Positions 35,888 through 43,000 of a stretch of DNA of 64,000 nucleotides are shown here, one piece after another. Both the position numbers and the translations under genes were made by a program. Position 1 is the first letter of the stretch, and the number at the start of each line of letters is the position of its first letter. Below the pieces are notes generated by a model, which saw only the letters and a program-made list of their open reading frames with translations, ran no database searches and had not been told where the DNA came from. Origin of the DNA: Bacteriovoracaceae bacterium UBA6200 (GTDB lineage Bacteria > Bdellovibrionota > Bacteriovoracia > Bacteriovoracales > Bacteriovoracaceae); contig DISW01000012.1 in the NCBI GenBank assembly GCA_002422605.1, forward strand, positions 65,166 to 129,165, in the 5' to 3' direction.

Positions 35888-36264
35888 ATAAAATAATAAC
35901 TCTCCACAAGTTCCTTCGATAAACCTTGATTTTGAAAATGAGGTTTCAGGTACAAATGCTTAATCACAATATGATTTTTAAGAATCAACCCGCAAACAGT
36001 ATCCTTTATTTGGATAAGTTTGATGTTATCAGGGAAGAAAGGTTCTAAATCAACAGCTGCTGTACCTGACTCTTCCATAATTGATTGCAGGATGTCCTTA
36101 TCCGCTAGAGTCACATCCTGAAACTTAAGACCGAGCTTCTTAAGGGTATAACCATAAGGACAATGAAGGCAGGCCGATTTACAGCAGGTACCACGATTTT
36201 TTAGAAATTGAGAGGTGAATACGGTGTATCCCTCTGGAGTTACATAAGACAGATCTTTTTCCAT
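35884..36264 (-). CDS. DUF5522-like Cys-rich protein with a short acetyltransferase-like C-terminus
   Basis: About 126 residues from the internal ATG at 36264 (an upstream ATG at 36282 would add six residues). The N-terminal 45 residues resemble DUF5522: YVTPEGYTVFTSQFLKNRGTCCKSACLHCPYGY, with four Cys in CC..AC..CPYG that may bind metal. The remainder (KDTVCGLILKNHIVIKHLYLKPHFQNQGLSKELV) looks like the central strands and acetyl-CoA loop of a GNAT domain, but is too short for a full one. DUF5522 is normally a separate small protein, so this may be a fusion to a truncated acetyltransferase. The internal start fits a TATAAT box 7 nt upstream. Confidence 0.6.
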   Translation of the reverse strand: MEKDLSYVTPEGYTVFTSQFLKNRGTCCKSACLHCPYGYTLKKLGLKFQDVTLADKDILQSIMEESGTAAVDLEPFFPDNIKLIQIKDTVCGLILKNHIVIKHLYLKPHFQNQGLSKELVESYYFI

Positions 36265-36271
36265 AAATTGG

Positions 36272-36279
36272 ATTATAAT
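36272..36279. promoter_or_regulatory. Shared palindromic -10 region for two divergent genes
   Basis: The palindrome GATTATAATC (36271-36280) provides a TATAAT on both strands: 36274-36279 for the plus gene (ATG 36286) and 36277-36272 for the minus gene (ATG 36264). Each ATG begins about 7 nt downstream of its -10 box, which would yield leaderless or nearly leaderless mRNAs. Neither gene has a Shine-Dalgarno sequence. Confidence 0.4.
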
Positions 36280-36285
36280 CAATCT

Positions 36286-37005
36286 ATGTTTGTATTACTT
36301 CTTCTTTTTTCAGTTCTTTCATACGCCGAGGAAACCGCAACCGAAAAGTACTGCTTTAGTTCCGGTCTCCAGGCCCTGCAGGCACGACAAAAATATAAGG
36401 CGATTGAGGTTGGCTCCGATACGGTTACGGTAGATGAAAATTGTCTGATTATTCAGATGCGTCCTCACCGGCGAGAAATCATTCAACGTTATATCCTATC
36501 CAATATGGCCGGTGCACGACTTACCTTCTCTAGCGAAACGACAAGACGGGATCCTTGCCGCCTTAAAGTCGAGAAAGTAAAGACCTCTCAGAGTAAAAAT
36601 ATTAACGGACAAGTTAATAAAATTGGTCTTTCATTAGAAGAAAAAAGTACGCATCAAAATGCTTCCGAAATCAGTCAAATTCAAACGCTAAAAGAGTTTG
36701 AACTCACAATGAATCAAGATCAGATCAAAGGGAATTGCCGTTATATAACATCTGATCGTTATGAGATAAGCCTTGAAGTGCGAAAAAATCCAAAACCCGT
36801 CTTAGTTGAGACGGAGCGTCCCGAAGATCAGGAAACAATGGTAATTCAAACTCAACTACAGCTAACAAGAGGCGAAAGGATTGAGGTTGGCTCCATCATC
36901 AGGAAGGAAAGTGACAAAAATCGCCAGGTAAAAATATCTCCAGAAGGGACAATTGATTCTATGAATCAGCAAGAATCTGAAAAAGTTTTTCTAAGTTTGC
37001 TGTAA
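36286..37005 (+). CDS. Secreted hypothetical protein
   Basis: A 239-residue protein; the start at 36286 is preferred to the longer frame from 36208 because it opens a signal peptide (FVLLLLFSVLSYAEE) and avoids overlap with the divergent gene. The mature part is polar with four or five Cys (KYCFSSG, ENCLII, RDPCRLK, GNCRYI), a central region rich in Gln/Ser/Lys, and a C-terminal MVIQTQLQLTRGERIEVGSIIRKE. No family was recognised. Its 3' end is followed by about 200 nt of intergenic DNA leading to the first sigma-54 promoter. Confidence 0.65.
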   Translation: MFVLLLLFSVLSYAEETATEKYCFSSGLQALQARQKYKAIEVGSDTVTVDENCLIIQMRPHRREIIQRYILSNMAGARLTFSSETTRRDPCRLKVEKVKTSQSKNINGQVNKIGLSLEEKSTHQNASEISQIQTLKEFELTMNQDQIKGNCRYITSDRYEISLEVRKNPKPVLVETERPEDQETMVIQTQLQLTRGERIEVGSIIRKESDKNRQVKISPEGTIDSMNQQESEKVFLSLL

Positions 37006-37208
37006 CGAATAAGCAGAATGCGTCTTACAAAACCTTACATTTAAACGTCCCCTAACCTTCTAACATTATAGAACTTACTTTGTCTTACAATTGATTTCTG
37101 TCAGAAATGCCCCCCATTTTAGCTCTTCGGGGCAAAATGACTAATAGTCAATTTGTTTTGACTTGCGGTGCAACTAAATTATTTTGGGAGGTTATGACCT
37201 TTCCCTCA
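37006..37208. other. Intergenic region without recognised gene
   Basis: Between the secreted-protein stop and the sigma-54 site. I see TCTAACATTATAGAAC with a possible TATAGA and short AT-rich repeats, but no ORF with ribosome site, RNA fold or terminator that I can support. The overlapping 62-codon frame from 37107 runs through the sigma-54 promoter and into the RNA element and is considered spurious. Confidence 0.4.
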
Positions 37209-37225
37209 TTGGCATGTTGGTTGCT
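37209..37225 (+). promoter_or_regulatory. Sigma-54 (-24/-12) promoter A
   Basis: TTGGCATGTTGGTTGCT matches the sigma-54 consensus YTGGCACGRNNNTTGCW, with GG at 37211-37212 and GC at 37223-37224 exactly 12 nt apart (start to start). Predicted transcription start about 37236, where the RNA element begins. A near-identical site with the same spacing to its element is at 39841. An enhancer-binding protein would be needed; its site was not found. Confidence 0.7.
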
Positions 37226-37235
37226 CTTAAGGACA

Positions 37236-37400
37236 CCAGCAGGGGGAAAGAACTCCATAAAAGTTCAAGAAATATCCCAGGGAAACTCTAGCTAACCACT
37301 AGGTTTTTCCTCAAAAAAAGACCCTCCCCAAAAGTTCAATGTTCCTTCCCCTGCAAGGTTTACTAAATAAAAAAAGCCCGAAGTTTTCTTCGGGCTTTTT
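37236..37400 (+). ncRNA. Sigma-54-driven structured RNA, copy A
   Basis: A non-coding element beginning about 24 nt after the -24 GG and ending at a strong terminator. Core 37249-37281 is 29/33 identical to 39881-39913 and contains a 5-bp hairpin GAACT-CCATAAA-AGTTC followed by ATCCCAGG. Ends pair: GCAGGGG (37239-37245) with CCCCTGC (37348-37354). A second hairpin lies between GGAAA (37281 onward) and TTTCC (near 37310). A C-rich single-stranded linker with TTCCTC and CCCTCCCC follows, resembling anti-Shine-Dalgarno seeds. AGGTTTACT (37356-37364) is shared with copy B. No ORF fits. The identity of the RNA is unknown. Confidence 0.6.
37371..37400. terminator. Bidirectional rho-independent terminator
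   Basis: AAAAAGCCCGAAG, TTTT loop, CTTCGGGCTTTTTTTTT. An 8-bp GC-rich stem (GCCCGAAG/CTTCGGGC) has a T-run on the plus strand and an A-run on the other side, so it can end both the plus-strand RNA element A and the minus-strand Lnb-like/small-protein transcript that stops at 37422. Confidence 0.92.
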
Positions 37401-37421
37401 TTTTGCATTTACCTTAAATCA

Positions 37422-37838
37422 CTATTCTAAAAGAAGAGCGATAGTCACCGCTGATGCAACCTTATGGAGATTTGATCCTTCAGAAATCACAGAATCAATT
37501 TTTTTCATCTCATTCTCATTTGAAGCGATTTCAAGGAAAAGTTCTTTAAGGGCCGGCTGGCGGACATCTTCAATCTGGTCCACTAGGCCTTCGGCCATAT
37601 CATCATTTAGGTTCACTAACTCATCTTTTAATTGCTCTTTACCTGCAACTCCACGAGCTTGAACCGTGGCAAGAGTTGTGGCCAAAGGGGACAAAATTGT
37701 AGCTGTACCAGATTGTAATAACCGAGTGGCCGTTACAAAAGGAAGTAAAGTGGTAGCAGAAGTCACCTCAATGATTGATTGGGCGAAAGCATTACCTAGT
37801 GCGAGTACCAAAGAGAAGGCGATTAAAGTCTTTTTCAT
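37422..37838 (-). CDS. Small secreted hypothetical protein
   Basis: A 138-residue protein with a Sec signal (MKKTLIAFSLVLALGNAFAQ) and a mostly helical, hydrophilic mature part (ELVNLNDDMAEGLVDQIEDVRQPALKELFLEIASNENEMKKIDSVI) ending in a hydrophobic VTIALLLE. The ribosome site AAGGAGA (37843-37849, minus strand) is well placed. It begins 17 nt after the Lnb/DUF4105-like gene and ends at the strong terminator, so it is the last gene of that transcript. No family was recognised. Confidence 0.7.
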   Translation of the reverse strand: MKKTLIAFSLVLALGNAFAQSIIEVTSATTLLPFVTATRLLQSGTATILSPLATTLATVQARGVAGKEQLKDELVNLNDDMAEGLVDQIEDVRQPALKELFLEIASNENEMKKIDSVISEGSNLHKVASAVTIALLLE

Positions 37839-37855
37839 AAGTTCTCCTTTGAAAT

Positions 37856-39667
37856 TCAGAGTGATTGAAGAATCAATTCACGTATTAATGTTGTTATATT
37901 TCTTAAACCTTCAAGTTCTTCGAGTTCGTAGCTAAAATATTTTTCGCCTAAGATTTGCTGAATCTGCTCCAACTGTTTGCCCGAAAGCTCAACAACCTGA
38001 TGTCTTCTTTTGATCAGAAAGCTTTCCAATTCTTCCTCTACTTCATATTCAGTTGGAACACCATAGTTCGAGTTAATAACTTCCCATGGTTGAGTTGTAA
38101 GTAAATTCATACTCTCATTCATTTGGAGAACTTCTTCTTTAATAGAAGAATTCTTTTCCATCACATCCATGACTCTTGAAGGAAGACCCATAATGAACTT
38201 ACTTGAGAGGTAGCGTTCAAGGTGATTGATCTTCATCACAAGCTGTTTTCTTAGCTGGGGATTCTCAACTTCTTCCAGATTTAATCTTTCATAAGCTTCA
38301 AATCTTTCTCGACTGGTTGTTTTAGATAGAAACTTTTTGAATTTCTTTTCTTTAAAAAGACCGGGCAGGTTCGATTGTATAAAGCGATAGGTTTCTTCAT
38401 ACTCCTTACTCATGCTCTTCACGACTAAGACTTGCCCGCTGGTAAGGTTATTTGACTCCTTAACGATATCTTTATAGATTTTGTGAGGAGTTATTGAACC
38501 GATTAAACGGCTTTCTTCTTCACTTAAGGCCACTGCCAGGTGTTTAACTGTCTCTGTTCCGCAGTTGTTATCAAGAAAATAGTACTTCCCCTGATAGGTC
38601 CAATAACGCTCAAGGGTTAAATCAATAAAATCTTTCTTTTGATTTTCAGTCATTTTCAAAGGGACACTAAAAAGATCTCTCAAACCAAATTTAGTATACT
38701 CCTGCTGGACTTCAAAATATCTCATGATGAAAAGCTGAGAGTGATACTGCCCCATCATTCCTTTTAAATAATTGACACTCAAATCATTCATCGAAGCCCG
38801 GTAAGACAGAACCAGGTGATGGGAAATATCCTCAAGGCATTCGGGCCCGGGAACTTCTCTGAAAGGAGCACAGATGACAATGCGGAACATAGCATGTCCC
38901 CAACGAGACATAAGGGCTTCACCTTGACCTGCAAAGAGATAATGAACCTGATAGATCTTTTTAAGATCGAGAGAAACGGCCGTCTGATAATTGTCTTCAA
39001 GGAAAGCAGACTGAATCAGGATCTTATCATTCTTAGCGCATTCCCCTTTTAATTCGATTCCAAGTTTCGCTGAAAGAAAATTGGCGGTAGCAGGCTTTCT
39101 GCATTCAAATTCAGGATCTAAAATCAAGAACTCCACATTAACGGCCAGGGATTCTTCCAGATTTTTAAATTCATAGGCATCTGGAGAAACGGCTGCATTA
39201 TAGTTCATGAGGCGCTTCTTACTTCTCTTCTGGACTTTCTTCATTCCAACAATTCGTTGAAAATCAGGATCAATACTTATTTTTTCTGCATTATCTTTAA
39301 TGTGAGTTAATTCATGAATAATGACGGCAGTAAGAAGCTGCTTAAAACTTCCATGTCCACAATCAAAACTCTGAGTGCTGTTTTTTGCAAGATTAACCAA
39401 CTGAGAACTGATGGTGATTGTATTCCGAACTGTCCTTCCGAATTCAATATCATCAGGAAGATCGCAAAGGTTTTCTGACATCTTCGAATCAGACTTTAAG
39501 GGCTTCTCTTTAATCGTAATTGCTTTTTGGACCGAGGCCAAAAAAGAAAGAGGAAGGAGATTTAAAGATGCTTCAATTTCCGACTTCAAATAATCTGAAG
39601 TCTTCGTCTTTATGGGGGCCGCGTGGGCCAATCCAACAGTTAATAGAAAAGTCAGCATCCATTTCAT
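37856..39667 (-). CDS. Lnb/DUF4105-like periplasmic protein
   Basis: About 603 residues from the ATG at 39667, preferred over the TTG at 39784 because it opens a signal peptide (MKWMLTFLLTVGLAHA). The central part has the DUF4105/Lnb N-terminal signature: HYLFAGQGEALMSRWGHAMFRIVIC (the SRWGH segment) and, later, FLDNNCGTETVKHL, equivalent to the conserved NNCAT motif with the putative catalytic Cys. In Lnb the fold acts in lipoprotein N-acyl transfer, but many DUF4105 proteins have no proven role. An N-terminal HELTHIK motif near 115 resembles a zinc-metallopeptidase HExxH, so two catalytic-looking sites may be present. The C-terminal 200 residues are charged and coiled. No ribosome site is visible. 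Confidence 0.72.
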   Translation of the reverse strand: MKWMLTFLLTVGLAHAAPIKTKTSDYLKSEIEASLNLLPLSFLASVQKAITIKEKPLKSDSKMSENLCDLPDDIEFGRTVRNTITISSQLVNLAKNSTQSFDCGHGSFKQLLTAVIIHELTHIKDNAEKISIDPDFQRIVGMKKVQKRSKKRLMNYNAAVSPDAYEFKNLEESLAVNVEFLILDPEFECRKPATANFLSAKLGIELKGECAKNDKILIQSAFLEDNYQTAVSLDLKKIYQVHYLFAGQGEALMSRWGHAMFRIVICAPFREVPGPECLEDISHHLVLSYRASMNDLSVNYLKGMMGQYHSQLFIMRYFEVQQEYTKFGLRDLFSVPLKMTENQKKDFIDLTLERYWTYQGKYYFLDNNCGTETVKHLAVALSEEESRLIGSITPHKIYKDIVKESNNLTSGQVLVVKSMSKEYEETYRFIQSNLPGLFKEKKFKKFLSKTTSRERFEAYERLNLEEVENPQLRKQLVMKINHLERYLSSKFIMGLPSRVMDVMEKNSSIKEEVLQMNESMNLLTTQPWEVINSNYGVPTEYEVEEELESFLIKRRHQVVELSGKQLEQIQQILGEKYFSYELEELEGLRNITTLIRELILQSL

Positions 39668-39840
39668 GATGAGAGGATCATATCTGAAGGCTTCGCTCAG
39701 ATGGGTAAACTTGTAATTTTTACTAGAATTTGGTCTTGCGAGGGGCTTTTCTGACTCTGGATTGAGGGCCAAAAAGATTCTCAAGGGGTCAATAGGGCAC
39801 TTACCTGATCTTACAACTACGGCTTTTCACGCACTTAATT

Positions 39841-39857
39841 TTGGCACGATTCCTGCT
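39841..39857 (+). promoter_or_regulatory. Sigma-54 (-24/-12) promoter B
   Basis: TTGGCACGATTCCTGCT, nearly perfect against YTGGCACGRNNNTTGCW: only one base of the -12 element differs. GG at 39843-39844 and GC at 39855-39856. The distance from GG to the GAACTCC core of the downstream element is 39 nt, exactly as for promoter A. Predicted start about 39868. Confidence 0.78.
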
Positions 39858-39867
39858 TTATAGATAT

Positions 39868-39995
39868 TGAGCTGAGGGTGAGAACTCCACAAAAGTTCAC
39901 AAAAAATCCCAGGAACGAGAAGTTAAACCTATTCGAAGTTCCTCACAACACCGCACACACACCCTTCCTTGTTCCATTCTCAGCTAGGTTTACTT
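39868..39995 (+). ncRNA. Sigma-54-driven structured RNA, copy B
   Basis: Homologue of the element at 37236. Core 39881-39913 differs from copy A at four of 33 positions; the hairpin GAACT-CCACAAA-AGTTC and ATCCCAGG are kept. The closing helix has changed on both sides: AGCTGAG (39870-39876) with CTCAGCT (39979-39985), a compensatory exchange versus copy A. An inner hairpin GGAAC...GTTCC is also preserved with different bases. An A/C-rich unpaired linker follows (CACAACACC, then CACACACCC), then CCTTCCTT, and AGGTTTACT (39986-39994). No obvious terminator lies before the fibre gene end at 40004, so the 3' end is uncertain; readthrough would be antisense to that gene. Confidence 0.6.
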
Positions 39996-40003
39996 TCAAA
40001 AAA

Positions 40004-43000
40004 TCAATCAGCCCTAAATGAAACATTATCAAGTGAGAACCAAGCATTAGATCCATTATAAGCAACTACACAACCACTTGGATCAAGATCAAGTCTGCCA
40101 ATCGCATTTGCTGATTGAACAGCTACGATGTGACGATAATCGGGGCGATAACCCAACGGTAAAGTAGCAATACAAACCTCAGTACCTATTGAACCGTTTT
40201 TAACCAGACCTCTTAGATGAACTCTTCCGGTACTATCCTTGTAGTATTGAGGTGGTGTGAATGAACCGCCATAAGAAACCCATCCATTTTGGAGCGTTAG
40301 ATTCTTCCAACTCTCTTGCTGGAGCTTGGTTTGTCCACCGGACACTTCTAACTTAACGGTTGGAGTACTGGTTCCGATACCCACCTTACCTTCATTGGTT
40401 ATAACCATTCTATTTTGATGCCCGAAAGCATTGTCGGCCTTTGTATAAAAATTGAGATCAGATCCAAAGCCGTTAACACCGCCAGCACCAGTGAGATAAG
40501 AAGCAATGCCTGAATGAATGCCATGTGTACCATTTTTACTACCGAAAAGGATCGCGCCTAATTGGTCGTTTAAAGCAGGTGTAGCTCGGTTATTAGTAAA
40601 GAGCAAAATCCCATCAGATGAACCTGAAGGAGATTCATCACCTGAGATTTCGAGTATACGGCTTGCCGAATTAGGGACCCACCCTGCCAAATCGCCAGGA
40701 GAAGTCGACCCAATACCAACGTGTCCGGAGCCAGTAATCCTCATCCTTTCAATCGTCGCAGGATTTCCTGTCGCGATAGGAGCTGTAGAAAACGATAGAT
40801 GTCCGTTGTTTTGGCCAATTCCACCATTTTGAAGAATTCCGTTGATGTTTGCAAAACGTGCATTGATGTTGCCATTATCATTGTGAATGAAGTTTATAGA
40901 TTGAGTTAGAGATCCAGATGAGAACGTCATGTCTCTTCCATCAGAACCTTTCAGATGCAGTTTAGCGACTGGTGACAAGGTTCCAACTCCAATATTTCCA
41001 GAGTTACTCACAAAAAGTGCATCGACTTTAGAACCATCTGCGGAGTCTAAAGAATGTCCGTCATTAGCAACGAATGTTCCTGTAATGGGTTGCCAGAAAA
41101 TTGCACGAGGATTTGATGTATAGGTATTTACTACTTTCCAGTAGTGCCCTTTCTTGATGGGAACCGTAGCGGCTGCACGGGCGCCATACTCGGCATATGC
41201 CTGTCCATTAAGAACTTCAGTTGTGGGTGGATTGTTCTCGTCGGAAAGGACTTTATAATAACCATTCCCTGACACAGCATCTACCATAACAAAACCATCT
41301 TCTAAGGCTTGATAAACAGTACCTACATTTCTGGTGATACGAGCTCCGAATTGGCCTGCGCCCCCTCCGGCAAGTTCAACCCAGTTAGTTCCATCGTAAA
41401 CCATGATTCTATTGGTAGAAGTATTGTAATAAGTCTGACCGGCCGTACCCGTAGCAGGATTGGCCGCTTGCTGAGGAATATTAATCCCTTCATTCGAAGC
41501 AAAATCAAGATTCGAAACAGAAATCGTATTAGGAGCAATATCCCCGGAGGTAATTGTCCCATCCGCAATTTCAGAGGAAGAAACGGCTCCTGCTTGAATA
41601 TGACTACCATCCACACTGTCTGAAGTGAGAGCTCCTCCCCCTCCAGCAGTTGAAGATGCGGGTGCTTGCAGTGAGGCGCTGAAAACAGCGCCGTCAGCAG
41701 AACCGCTGGAAACATTAAAATAGGGTTCGATATAATCAGTCGTTCCATTGAGATCGACTAAAGTGACAACAGAGGAATGGCTATTTCCGGAGTTAGTTGA
41801 ACGCGTAAAACGATTTTCGTAAGTGGCACCATTCTTTCTAATAACAGCAATATTATGTGAGCCTACCGTCTGTCCACTGCCATGAACCTGTAAACTAACA
41901 AGGTACTTACCGGCAACTGTAGGTTGAAACCTATCAGTAGCTAAATCGTAGGTATTCCCAACATCAAATGTCTTACCTGTCATATCTAGCTTGATATCAG
42001 TACTTAAGGGACCAGACTGAACTGAACTCATAACGACTCGGGAACCTATGAATGAATTTGAATTGGTCCAACCGCCACCGCTAAAATATTCAATCTGACC
42101 GCTAGTTGTGTTGAAGATCACAAGACCTGTAACAGGTGAAACAATCGCATCTCGCTGGGCCTTAGTCATTCTAGGAGGTAAAAAACCTTTAGTCGTCGAT
42201 TGAACATCGAGCATTGCTGAAGCATTGGCGGCTCCCCCGATCCCTAAGCTTCCGGTCATTGTGTCGCCGGCCTTAAGCACATAATTTGTACGATCGGTAT
42301 CTGCATAATTCATCTGAGCTTGAAGCTTCCCAATCGCGGCCAGAATGGAATCAGATGGAGCGACATCAGAATTCGTAGCTGTTGATATACCGGTTAAAGG
42401 TGAACCAATCGTTCGAGCTTCTGTGAAATAACGATTCAACATTCCTTCTGCTAATCCATCAGTATTCTGAGGAACGGCCGGGATAGAAGCTTTGGTGGCC
42501 GTGACTTGACCCTGGAGTTTTTCGATGGCCGATTCCATAGAGTCGGCATTGGTAACAACGGCATCTGCTCCAGCTGCAAAACCAGTAATTACAGTGCTGG
42601 TCACATCGGAAGCAAAAGTCCCAAGCGAAAGATCCCCACGGAGATACTGAGAATTAGAACCTAAGGTAATAGAGTCTTGTTTGTTGTCATTTACTGTACT
42701 GAGACAATTGCCTCCAGCAATACAAATATCGTTTCCTGTACTGACCTGAATGTCACCAACTACATCCAATTTTTTAGATGGTGTAGCTGTTCCAATTCCA
42801 AGTTCTCCAGTTTCAGTTATAGTCACTCTGGTAAGGCCATTCGTTTCGAAATGTAGTTGTTGAGAATCATTTGTACCTAGAACAGCGGCCACTCCAAAAC
42901 TATTTCCGTCTTGATTGAAGAAGGTTCCATTAATAGCGCTGAAGGCCGTACAGGTTGGTTTACCAAGAGCACTAAATCCAAAAACATCAGTTGAGGCACA

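Noticed and set aside
36208..36285. A longer start (36208) for the secreted protein gene
   Set aside because: It overlaps the divergent gene and hides the signal peptide that begins at 36286.
37107..37295. A 62-codon plus-strand frame in the intergenic region
   Set aside because: It covers the sigma-54 promoter and the RNA core, lacks a ribosome site and has no conserved counterpart at the second copy.
39668..39784. A longer start (TTG 39784) for the Lnb-like gene
   Set aside because: The ATG at 39667 directly opens a signal peptide; the extra 39 residues are polar and without ribosome site.
37236..39995. Identification of the paired RNAs as 6S RNA or a c-di-GMP riboswitch (merRNA-like)
   Set aside because: They are shorter than 6S and lack its single long interrupted hairpin; no c-di-GMP aptamer core (such as the GNRA-tetraloop/receptor pattern) could be found. 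The question stays open for a covariance search.
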